DNA of 6,140 nucleotides from CAZMXI01 sp964570205 (GTDB taxonomy: Bacteria > Planctomycetota > Phycisphaerae > Tepidisphaerales > Tepidisphaeraceae), in assembly GCA_964570205.1 (NCBI GenBank), contig CAZMXI010000233.1, forward strand, positions 1-6,140, given 5' to 3'. Of the stretch, positions 1-5,424 are shown in pieces; within the stretch, counting starts at the first letter, position 1; every line of letters begins with the position of its first letter. Both the position numbers and the translations under genes were made by a program. The notes under the pieces were generated by a model, which worked only from the letters and a program-made list of their open reading frames with translations, was not told the DNA's origin and searched no databases.

Positions 1-1
1 G

Positions 2-550
2 GTGCGGGCCCGGATCGGCGTGTTTTATGGAGGCAAGCGGAACATTAATGAGGCGCACAGCATCATTGCCGCGAACGACTTCGAGGTGGTGGTTCTTCAG
101 CGTGGTTTTGGGCTTCCGACGCCGGCCGCGCTGGTCCTGAGCGACCTGAAGGACCCGGCCGACGTATTCATCTTCGATCCTGCCCGTATTGATGGGCCTG
201 AGCATTACCAGGCAACCCGCGTGGAACTGAATCACGTGCGGTTCACGGCGGACAGCATTGCGGCGTGGGGAACCGATGCCGAGCTGATGCTGGAGGATGA
301 AACCGGCCGGACACTGGGCATTCACCTCGGTTTGAACCCAAGCTTCGAGATGACGCCAGCGCCGGCCGGTTGGTTCGACGTTGTGGGCATTCTCGACCAG
401 GCGGACGGCGACGTGCCCCATGACGGCGGCTATCGGCTGCTGGCGATGAACGCCGCGGATTTCACGGCGGTGCCGGAGCCGGCGGCGTTGACGGTGGTGG
501 CCATGGGCGTGATATCGCTGGTTCGGCGGCCGTGGCGGAAAGCAGCATGA
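2..550 (+). CDS. PEP-CTERM sorting domain protein with an OB-like beta-rich region (probably 5'-truncated)
   Basis: The frame is open to the left edge. The GTG at base 2 is only the first available start, so the true N-terminus and any signal peptide probably lie outside the window. The C-terminus is a textbook PEP-CTERM tail: VPEP at residues 157-160, a hydrophobic segment at about 161-174, then a basic end (RRPWRKAA). In this system the tail directs export, cleavage and surface anchoring through an exosortase, so the product is probably an envelope or surface protein. Residues about 66-155 are beta-rich, with a run like YQATRVELNHVRF, a DETGRTLGIHLG segment, and FDVVGILDQ followed by GGYRLLAMNAADFT. 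This resembles the OB-fold-like domains found in planctomycete PEP-CTERM proteins, but that is a pattern impression, not a search result. The stop codon overlaps the pseudopilin start (ATGA at 547-550). Substrate and function are unknown. Confidence 0.8.
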   Translation: MRARIGVFYGGKRNINEAHSIIAANDFEVVVLQRGFGLPTPAALVLSDLKDPADVFIFDPARIDGPEHYQATRVELNHVRFTADSIAAWGTDAELMLEDETGRTLGIHLGLNPSFEMTPAPAGWFDVVGILDQADGDVPHDGGYRLLAMNAADFTAVPEPAALTVVAMGVISLVRRPWRKAA

Positions 551-1242
551 AGAGCCGAATGGAGCATCCGTGCGGTGCCGGCGGGCTGAGCACAAAGCAG
601 CCGATCCTCTGCCGTGCCTTTACGTTGGTCGAAGTGCTGGTGGTGATCGGCATCATCGCGGTGCTGATGGGAATGCTGTTGCCGTCGCTGGCGCGGGCGC
701 GCGTGGCATCCCAGATCGTGAAAGCGCATGCCGAATTGCGCGGCATCACGACGGCGCTGCTGATGTATCAGCAGGACCATCACAAGCAACTGCCGCCCAC
801 GCGATTCTCATGCAGCAGCCGGACGGAGTATGAGCTGCCGCAGGAATTGGCTGAAGGCAGATACCTTCCGGGGCAGATCACCGCCGTCGGCCTGGTCACG
901 AAAATGGCCGATGTGTTTCGCCCCGAAGATACGTACAAGTACCGGGCGGTGGGGGCTGCGATCGTCAACGAATCGACGCTGATTTCGGATGCGGCGACGA
1001 TCTGGGTGCCGGACAGCTTCCCAAACTGCGACGGTGTCGCGGGGCGGTATTACTCGAACGTGACGGAGAGTCCCGTGCGATATGCGGTGTGGAGCATCGG
1101 GCCGTCGGCGGCATCGCCAAAATTCTTGGATACGCCTGGGCGAGCGCCAGTTCCGAGCCGCTTCTGGTGCCGCGGTTCGGGTGATACGGGAGTGATCGTG
1201 CATTTTCAGGATCGTCAGGGAAGGATGCACACAAGTCCATGA
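547..1242 (+). CDS. Type II secretion/type IV pilin-like pseudopilin (prepilin N-terminal methylation domain)
   Basis: A 231-residue product when read from the ATG at 547, which overlaps the upstream stop as ATGA. An in-frame GTG at 532 and an ATG at 559 are alternatives. Residues 23-52 hold the prepilin leader junction and hydrophobic helix: RA, then FTLVEVLVVIGIIAVL, then LLPSLARARV. The predicted prepilin peptidase cut falls after Ala24, where Gly is usual, and the conserved Glu at mature position +5 is Glu29. The remainder (about 55-231) is a soluble periplasmic domain that I do not recognise. It includes a DHHK stretch at 78-80 and cysteines at 89, 161 and 208. LLPSLARAR-type pseudopilins are especially numerous in Planctomycetota. 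The gene is sandwiched by 4-base overlaps between a PEP-CTERM gene and a metal-binding lipoprotein gene, so co-translation with a metal importer is likely. Whether it assembles into a filament or acts alone cannot be told. Confidence 0.88.
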   Translation: MKSRMEHPCGAGGLSTKQPILCRAFTLVEVLVVIGIIAVLMGMLLPSLARARVASQIVKAHAELRGITTALLMYQQDHHKQLPPTRFSCSSRTEYELPQELAEGRYLPGQITAVGLVTKMADVFRPEDTYKYRAVGAAIVNESTLISDAATIWVPDSFPNCDGVAGRYYSNVTESPVRYAVWSIGPSAASPKFLDTPGRAPVPSRFWCRGSGDTGVIVHFQDRQGRMHTSP

Positions 1243-2069
1243 TGTGTCGTCGCAACATAGCCGGATGGATGGTTGGGCTGACGCTGATCGCGATGGCGAG
1301 CTGCGACCGCGACCAGGTGGAGAGTGAGCCCGTTGTGCAGATGGCGGCCAGCAACTCGTATCTGGAGTGTGCTGCGCGAGATCTGCTCGGGCCGGGCGCG
1401 GCCGTGATACGCCTGGCCGAGCCCGGCATGTGCCCTGGCCACTTCGACATCCGCCCGAGCCAGGTCCAGCGGTTGCGGGGGTGTCGGGTGATGCTCCGAT
1501 TCGATTTCCAGGCGTCATTGGATCGGCAGGTGGAGAATGTCGAGTCGCTCGAAGTTGCGTCGGTGACGCCCACGGGCGGGATGTGCGAGCCGGCGACCTA
1601 TCTTGCGGTCTGCAAACAGGTTGCCGAAGCACTGACGCGGGTGGGACTGCTCGCACGGCCGACGGCTGAATCGCGGCTTGACGAGATACAGCGCCGTGTG
1701 CGGGCCCGCGAAGAGACTCTGCGCAAAGTGCTTGCTGATTCGGGGCTGCACGACACCCCAGCGATTGTCAGCGGGAGGCAAGCTGGATTCTGCCGGTGGC
1801 TGGGCCTTCGGGTGGTGGCGACCATCGGGGCAAGCGACGTGGCGTCGGTTGCGCAGGTGGACCAGGCGCTGAGCCTGGCACGGCAGGCCGGATGTCGATT
1901 GGTGATCGCAAACCGGCCTGAGGGTACCCAACTGCCCGAGTCCATCGCTGATCGCCTCGGAGCCAGGTTAGTGATCTTCGACAATTTCCCGGATATTGGT
2001 CCCAGCCAGCCGGACTTCGACGGATTGCTTGAGGAGAACGTGCGCCGTTTGCTGGCGGGCATGCCATGA
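1239..2069 (+). CDS. ZnuA/TroA-family metal ABC transporter substrate-binding lipoprotein with Cys-substituted metal site
   Basis: A 276-residue product. The start ATG overlaps the upstream stop (ATGA); a second ATG follows directly at 1242, and a purine-rich AGGGAAGGA lies at 1217-1225. The N-terminus is a lipoprotein signal: RR at 4-5, a hydrophobic stretch, and a lipobox ending MASC with Cys22. Family landmarks are AASNSYLECAARDLLG (36-51), GMCPGHFDIRPSQV (63-76, the region equivalent to the usual DPHxxEPSPxD), a second region at 113-131 ending KQVAEAL, a central helix rich in charge (about 143-168), and a C-terminal lobe with RLVIFDNFPD (243-252). His68 is kept. The second and third regions, where Zn/Mn binders carry His, read GGMCEP (Cys116) and SGRQAGFCRWLGL (Cys185). 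Cys65 also sits beside His68. I infer a thiolate-containing site and altered metal choice. It delivers its metal to the adjacent ATPase/permease pair. Nickel is suggested only by the nearby nikR; zinc or another soft metal remains possible. Confidence 0.9.
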   Translation: MMCRRNIAGWMVGLTLIAMASCDRDQVESEPVVQMAASNSYLECAARDLLGPGAAVIRLAEPGMCPGHFDIRPSQVQRLRGCRVMLRFDFQASLDRQVENVESLEVASVTPTGGMCEPATYLAVCKQVAEALTRVGLLARPTAESRLDEIQRRVRAREETLRKVLADSGLHDTPAIVSGRQAGFCRWLGLRVVATIGASDVASVAQVDQALSLARQAGCRLVIANRPEGTQLPESIADRLGARLVIFDNFPDIGPSQPDFDGLLEENVRRLLAGMP

Positions 2070-2872
2070 CCTGTGATGAACTGATCCGGATTGAGGGTCT
2101 GCGCGTCAACCTGGGTGGCCGTCGCGTGCTGGACGTGGACCGCCTGTGCGTTGCGGCTGGCGAGGTGCTGGCGGTGCTTGGGCCGAACGGCGCGGGCAAA
2201 AGCACCTTGCTGCGGGTCTGTGCCGGGTATCAGCGCCCTTCGGCAGGGCAGGTGAGCGTGCTGGGCGAGCGGCTGGACCGGCTGGGGGGTTTCGGCATTA
2301 CTCGCCTTCGGTGCCGCATCGGCTATGTGCCGCAGATGCTGGCTGTTGCAGGCGAGCTGCCGGTTACGGTGCGCGAGGTGGTGGCGATTGGTCGGGGCGG
2401 CATTCGGGGACTGCTGCGGCCGCTGGATCGGCAGGACTGGTCGATCGTGGATGACTGGATAGAACGCATGGGCCTGTCGCGTGTGGCGCACCAGGCGTAT
2501 GCACAGACATCCGGCGGCGAGCAACGCAAGGCTCTATTGGCCCGCGCGATGGTTCAACGGCCGGAACTTCTTCTGTTGGATGAGCCTTCAGCGCATCTGG
2601 ATGTGGGCGCTCGCGAGCAGATGGTTCAGACGATTGATCGCCTGCACCATATTCTGAATCTGGGAATCGTGCTGGTATGCCATGAGGTTGAAGTGCTGCC
2701 CCCGGCATGCCGGCGCGTGCTGATCCTGAACAGGGGCAGTATCGAGGCCGTCGGAACGCCCGAGGAGGCGTTGACGGCGCCACGCGTGCGGTCGCTTTAT
2801 GGGCCGGGGCTTTGTGTTCTGCACCGCTCGGGGCGCCACGCGGTGCTGCCGGAGGCGGAGGGGTGGAAATGA
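2066..2872 (+). CDS. Metal ABC transporter ATP-binding protein (ZnuC/MntB type)
   Basis: A 268-residue cytoplasmic ATPase that powers import through the permease encoded next to it. All nucleotide-binding motifs are intact: Walker A GPNGAGKST at 39-47, Q-loop YVPQ ending at Gln90, signature TSGGEQ at 148-153 (Thr in place of the common Leu), Walker B LLLLDE at 168-173, D-loop SAHLD at 175-179, and switch His206 in VLVCHE. The length and the following EAVGTPEEAL segment fit the family that partners ABC-3 metal permeases. The start ATG at 2066 overlaps the binding-protein stop (ATGA), and its own stop overlaps the permease start the same way, so the three importer subunits are translationally coupled. 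The motifs do not reveal the transported metal. Zn, Mn, Fe or Ni are all compatible; the neighbouring nikR favours nickel only circumstantially. Confidence 0.95.
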   Translation: MTCDELIRIEGLRVNLGGRRVLDVDRLCVAAGEVLAVLGPNGAGKSTLLRVCAGYQRPSAGQVSVLGERLDRLGGFGITRLRCRIGYVPQMLAVAGELPVTVREVVAIGRGGIRGLLRPLDRQDWSIVDDWIERMGLSRVAHQAYAQTSGGEQRKALLARAMVQRPELLLLDEPSAHLDVGAREQMVQTIDRLHHILNLGIVLVCHEVEVLPPACRRVLILNRGSIEAVGTPEEALTAPRVRSLYGPGLCVLHRSGRHAVLPEAEGWK

Positions 2873-3780
2873 GCGATCTGCTGTTCTGGCTTCCGGTGAT
2901 GCTGGGTGGCGCATTGGCGGGTGCGAGCAGCGGCGCGATGGGTGTGTATATCGTGGGCATGCGGATGCCCTTTCTGGGGGTCTTCGTGTCGCATGCGGCG
3001 TTGGCCGGAGGAGTCTTCGGGGCCTTGGCGGGCCTGCAGGGCCAAATGTTGCTGCTTCCGGCCCTTGGTGCAGCTCTGGCGGCGGCTCTGCTGCTGGGAC
3101 TCCTGAGCCCGGATCGCATCCGTATGGACAGCAATGTGCTGCTTGGAGTGCTGTTCTCGTTGTCCATGGGATTGTCGTTTTTGGGAATCGGTCTGTTCGC
3201 GGTCCTCGGGCGATCGGACAACGAGGTGCGCAGTCTCCTGTGGGGCAGCCTCGCGTTCTGCCGTTGGACCGATGTGCGGCTGATGGGCGTTGGCGGTCTG
3301 GCGGTGCTCGTCTTTATCCTGTTGTTTGGTAAGGAGATGCGGGCGATCCTGTTCTGCCGACTGCAGGCCTCGGCCGCGGGAATCCATACGACCCTGGTCT
3401 GGACAGGGTTTCTGATTCTGACCAGCGTGGTGCTAACGGTGAACTTCCAGACGGTGGGGGGGCTGATGATCTACAGCCTGTTGACGAGCCCGGCAGTGGC
3501 GGCGTTTCAACTGGTCAAGGGACATCGCCCATCGCTGATGCTGGCGGCCGCTGTCGGGGCGGGCTGTGGGCTGGGCGGATTTCTGATTGCAGCGATGACG
3601 GATCTGCCAACGGGTGCGACCACCGTGCTGCTTGCAACGCTGCTGGTTGCGATCGCGGCTGCCATTGGACGGTGGCTCCGAAAGGCCGCGCCATGGCATA
3701 CCCAGGCCGGCCCGGCTGTCGGCGAAAGCGGCGTTCAGCGCAATGATCGGCCGGTGGAACTGATCGACAGTGACGCGTGA
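2869..3780 (+). CDS. ABC-3 family metal permease (ZnuB/MntC type)
   Basis: An integral membrane protein of 303 residues, the channel half of the importer. The frame is open further upstream, but the ATG at 2869 is preferred. It overlaps the ATPase stop (ATGA) and is preceded by a purine-rich GGAGGCGGAG at 2851-2860, and the protein then starts directly with the first membrane helix (LLFWLPVMLGGALAGA). Family landmarks are MPFLGVFVSHAALAGG (33-48), VLLGVLFSLSMGLSFLGIGL (90-109), LLWGSLAF (123-130), VNFQTVGGLMIYSLLTSPAV (191-210) and DLPTGATTVLLAT (245-257). By eye there are about eight hydrophobic segments. A hydrophilic tail of about 34 residues (270-303) follows the last helix. The coding DNA for its final 14 or so residues overlaps the 3' end of nikR on the other strand. 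The metal is not readable from the permease itself. Confidence 0.94.
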   Translation: MSDLLFWLPVMLGGALAGASSGAMGVYIVGMRMPFLGVFVSHAALAGGVFGALAGLQGQMLLLPALGAALAAALLLGLLSPDRIRMDSNVLLGVLFSLSMGLSFLGIGLFAVLGRSDNEVRSLLWGSLAFCRWTDVRLMGVGGLAVLVFILLFGKEMRAILFCRLQASAAGIHTTLVWTGFLILTSVVLTVNFQTVGGLMIYSLLTSPAVAAFQLVKGHRPSLMLAAAVGAGCGLGGFLIAAMTDLPTGATTVLLATLLVAIAAAIGRWLRKAAPWHTQAGPAVGESGVQRNDRPVELIDSDA

Positions 3781-4154
3781 AGCACGCCTTTCTGCTGCCG
3801 GATGCGGTCGGCGACACCCCGGATTCTGTCGGGCTCGCCGCGCATCATGATCATCTCCGCACACATGTCATGGTCCAGATGGACGTGCGTTGTGGCAAGG
3901 ATCGCCTCATGGTGATCGTGCTGGATGTCGGTGAGCTTGTCGCCGAGCAGGCGGGCATGATGGTCGTAGATGAGCGTGATGGTGCCCACGACCTCGTGGC
4001 CGCCCTTGTGCCATTCCTGCTCGACCAGCTTCTCGCGAATCAGGTCGCGCAAAAACTCCGAGCGGTTCGTGTAGCCGGCGGACTTGACCAGGTCCTCAAG
4101 CTTGTCCCACAGCGAGCCTTCGATAGAGAAGCTCTGGCGCACGAGATCTGGCAT
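3735..4154 (-). CDS. nikR: NikR nickel-responsive transcriptional regulator
   Basis: A 139-residue product, close to the usual 130-150 for NikR. The N-terminal ribbon-helix-helix DNA-binding domain spans about 3-45 (VRQSFSI as the strand, then SLWDKLEDLVKSAGYTNRSE and FLRDLIREKL). The C-terminal ACT-like metal-sensing domain carries QHDHHEAILATTHVHLDHDMC. The four nickel ligands of Escherichia coli NikR (His76, His87, His89, Cys95) correspond with a constant +3 offset to His79, His90, His92 and Cys98, so nickel sensing should be intact. The start at 4154 is chosen because the homology begins there and GAGGAG sits 4 bases upstream; the frame is open further but that extension is not NikR-like. 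In known cases NikR with bound Ni represses nickel uptake genes. Here it is convergent with the metal importer (46-base 3' overlap) and divergent from a methyltransferase/NifX/TsaA group. Which genes it controls is inference. Confidence 0.96.
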   Translation of the reverse strand: MPDLVRQSFSIEGSLWDKLEDLVKSAGYTNRSEFLRDLIREKLVEQEWHKGGHEVVGTITLIYDHHARLLGDKLTDIQHDHHEAILATTHVHLDHDMCAEMIMMRGEPDRIRGVADRIRQQKGVLHASLSISSTGRSLR

Positions 4155-4158
4155 AATG

Positions 4159-4164
4159 CTCCTC
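4159..4164 (-). promoter_or_regulatory. Shine-Dalgarno site of nikR
   Basis: On the minus strand GAGGAG is followed by four bases (CATT) and then the ATG at 4154. This is the strongest ribosome binding site in the divergent region. It decides the nikR start against the longer open frame, which reaches about 45 codons further upstream. Confidence 0.8.
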
Positions 4165-4174
4165 GACAATGAAA

Positions 4175-4201
4175 CATGCCCGCGAACCTGGTCGCGGCAT
4201 G
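4175..4201. repeat. Bulged inverted repeat, candidate operator or 5'-UTR hairpin
   Basis: The left arm CATGCCCGCGA (4175-4185) pairs with the right arm TCGCGGCATG (4192-4201) as 10 base pairs with one unpaired C. The loop between them is six bases (ACCTGG). It lies 21 bases upstream of the nikR start codon, just beyond its ribosome binding site. It could therefore be a protein-binding site near the nikR promoter or a hairpin in the nikR leader RNA. The pairing is seen directly; the function is a guess. Confidence 0.45.
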
Positions 4202-4293
4202 GTATGGTAGAGCGCGAAGGCTGCGGCGGTAAAGCCCGGATGCGATAAGGTGTCGCTTCGCAGCAACATGCTCCGTACAGAGATCGCATAGCA

Positions 4294-4950
4294 ATGCCTG
4301 AGAATGCCGAGCCAAGACGATGGGTCTATACGCTGTGGGCGCCGGTGTATGACCTGTTTGCGTGGCCCTTCACGCTCCTGCGCCGGCGGTCGATCCGGAA
4401 ACTGTCGCTCCAGCCGGGCGAACGTGTGCTGATCGTCGGTGCGGGAACCGGACTGGACCTGCCTCTGCTTCCGTCGAACCTGGAGGTTACGGCGGTCGAT
4501 CTGACTTCGGCCATGCTGACGCGGCTCCGGCGCCGGGCGAGGCGGCTGGGACTGAAGGTGGATGCACGGATGATGGATGCCCAGGCGATGACTTTCGCCG
4601 ACGCGAGCTTTGACGCCGTGATCCTGCATTTGGTCGTGTCGGTCGTGCCGGATGCCGGGGCCTGCCTTCGCGAGGCGGCACGCGTGCTTCGGGATGGCGG
4701 CCGGGTGGTCATCCTGGACAAGTTCCAACCGGAGGGAGGAGCGCGTTCGGTGGCAATGGAACTGATCTCGCCAGCATTCAACTTCTTTGGTACACACCTC
4801 AACCGTCGCCTGCGGCCCATGGTCGAGGCGTCGGGCCTGGAACTCGCACAAGATGAGCCGGCAGCGCTCGATGGGCTGTTTCGGATCGTGACGCTCGATA
4901 AGCCGAAAATGCCGCGTCCAGAGACGAAGGACGCAGGGACAAGTCGATGA
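4294..4950 (+). CDS. Class I SAM-dependent methyltransferase (UbiE/PmtA-like)
   Basis: A 218-residue cytoplasmic enzyme with a Rossmann-fold SAM-binding domain. Motif I is VLIVGAGTGLDLPLL (45-59), the acidic end of strand 2 is AVDLTSAML (67-75), and the third SAM contact region is MMDAQAM (93-99). Next come FDAVILHLVVSVVPD (106-120), the strand/helix that precedes the catalytic face, and REAARVLRDGGRVVILDKF (126-144), the usual region after motif III. The N-terminal YTLWAPVYDLFAWPF resembles UbiE-like and phospholipid N-methyltransferases, whose substrates are quinones or phosphatidylethanolamine. The substrate here cannot be assigned. The start ATG at 4294 has only a weak purine stretch upstream (ACAGAGA). 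The gene heads the right-hand operon and diverges from nikR, so nickel control of it is possible. It is followed by a 102-base gap before the NifX-type gene. Confidence 0.88.
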   Translation: MPENAEPRRWVYTLWAPVYDLFAWPFTLLRRRSIRKLSLQPGERVLIVGAGTGLDLPLLPSNLEVTAVDLTSAMLTRLRRRARRLGLKVDARMMDAQAMTFADASFDAVILHLVVSVVPDAGACLREAARVLRDGGRVVILDKFQPEGGARSVAMELISPAFNFFGTHLNRRLRPMVEASGLELAQDEPAALDGLFRIVTLDKPKMPRPETKDAGTSR

Positions 4951-4976
4951 GATCGAGTCTCAACCAAAGGAAAACG

Positions 4977-5014
4977 TCTGCCGGGCCAGCCCTTTCCCAT
5001 GCGTGTCCGGCAGA
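4977..5014. repeat. Perfect 8-bp inverted repeat in the gap between methyltransferase and NifX-type genes
   Basis: TCTGCCGG (4977-4984) is exactly complementary to CCGGCAGA (5007-5014) across a 22-base loop. It occupies most of the 102-base untranslated gap (4951-5052), the longest same-strand spacing in the window. No T-run follows on the + strand, so it does not look like a rho-independent terminator for the methyltransferase; on the minus strand the stem is followed by CGTTTTCC, but no minus-strand gene ends here. It could be a leader hairpin of the downstream NifX-type gene, an RNA-processing stem or an operator. I could not match it to a known riboswitch. Confidence 0.45.
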
Positions 5015-5052
5015 GTAAAAACAGGGGATATTTCAGCGTGACAGGGAGCATG

Positions 5053-5424
5053 ATGCGAATTGCACTACCGATGAGCGGACCACGGTTCAGCAGCCATTTT
5101 GGCCAGTCTACCTCGTTCCTGGTGTTCGAAACCGTTGATGGCACGGCGCAAATCGCCAAACGGTGGGAGATGCCGGTGCCCGAGCAAGGGGGTTGCAGCG
5201 TGATTCCCGCATTGCTGGCGCAGCACGGCGTGAGCGTGGTACTGGCCGGCGGCATGGGTGCTGGCGCGGTCAGCAAGCTCCAACTGCAGGGTATTGAGGC
5301 CGTGGTGGGGATTGTCGGAAGCGAACCGGAGCAGATTGTGCTGGATTACCTGAACGGCCGGCTGGCACATTCCGACGAGGTATGCCAGCACCACGATGGG
5401 CATGGTCGCGGGGAGTGCCATTGA
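5053..5424 (+). CDS. NifX/NifB-C-type dinitrogenase iron-molybdenum cofactor family protein with His/Cys-rich tail
   Basis: A 123-residue product of the small Nitro_FeMo-Co fold (NifX, NafY, VnfX and the NifB C-terminus), whose studied members bind or carry metal clusters. Landmarks are the opening strand MRIALPM, SHFGQSTSFLVFE (14-26), SVIPALLAQHGVSVVLAGGMGAGA (49-72, with the family's GGMG turn) and a final EPEQIVLDYLNGRL (91-104). The C-terminal tail has Cys111, His113, His114, His117, Cys122 and His123, a likely metal-binding extension. The ATG at 5053 is chosen because AGGGAG at 5043-5048 ends 4 bases before it and the fold begins there. The ATG at 5050 would be too close to that site, and the longer open frame to 4999 adds nothing recognisable. 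Its stop overlaps the TsaA start. No nitrogenase gene is nearby, so a role in FeMo-cofactor assembly should not be assumed. Confidence 0.9.
   Translation: MRIALPMSGPRFSSHFGQSTSFLVFETVDGTAQIAKRWEMPVPEQGGCSVIPALLAQHGVSVVLAGGMGAGAVSKLQLQGIEAVVGIVGSEPEQIVLDYLNGRLAHSDEVCQHHDGHGRGECH
5410..5415 (+). promoter_or_regulatory. Shine-Dalgarno site selecting a TTG start for the TsaA-family gene
   Basis: GGGGAG lies 5 bases upstream of TTG at 5421, and that TTG overlaps the preceding TGA stop (TTGA at 5421-5424). No ATG near this position starts the conserved domain. The only upstream in-frame ATG, at 5382, lies well inside the NifX-type gene. Confidence 0.6.

Larger units (their letters stand above)
4155..4293. 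promoter_or_regulatory. Divergent intergenic region between nikR and the methyltransferase gene
   Basis: These 139 bases separate two genes transcribed away from each other, so promoters for both the nikR transcript and the right-hand + strand operon must lie here or inside the flanking genes. I see no confident -35/-10 pair. Possible operators are the bulged inverted repeat at 4175-4201 and a weaker dyad, TGCGA, 12 bases, TCGCA, at 4241-4262. The Escherichia coli NikR operator (GTATGA, 16 bases, TCATAC) is not present; a single GTATGG at 4202-4207 has no partner half-site. Autoregulation by NikR is plausible but unproven. Confidence 0.5.

Noticed and set aside
1598..2524. Long open frame on the minus strand across the binding-protein and ATPase genes
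   Set aside because: It is antisense to two clearly homologous genes, its product is low-complexity and has no recognisable motif; such frames are expected at this GC content.
4155..4289. N-terminal extension of NikR from an upstream start
   Set aside because: The extra 45 residues are unlike any NikR and the GAGGAG site places the start at 4154.
4155..4293. Classical NikR operator GTATGA-N16-TCATAC
   Set aside because: Only one GTATGG half-like sequence (4202-4207) is present and no partner at the right distance.
4977..5014. Rho-independent terminator
   Set aside because: No T-run on the + strand; the T-rich side faces the minus strand where no gene ends, and the 22-base loop is long for a terminator.
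4947..5018. A 23-codon frame whose ATG overlaps the methyltransferase stop (ATGA) and ends at TAA 5016-5018
   Set aside because: It fits the local ATGA habit but is very short, has no recognisable sequence and coincides with the inverted repeat; a chance overlap or a leader peptide cannot be told apart, so it is not called.
4326..5276. Long minus-strand open frame across the methyltransferase and NifX-type genes
   Set aside because: The product is Ser/Arg/Pro-rich without family motifs and lies opposite genes with clear motifs; a GC-driven shadow.
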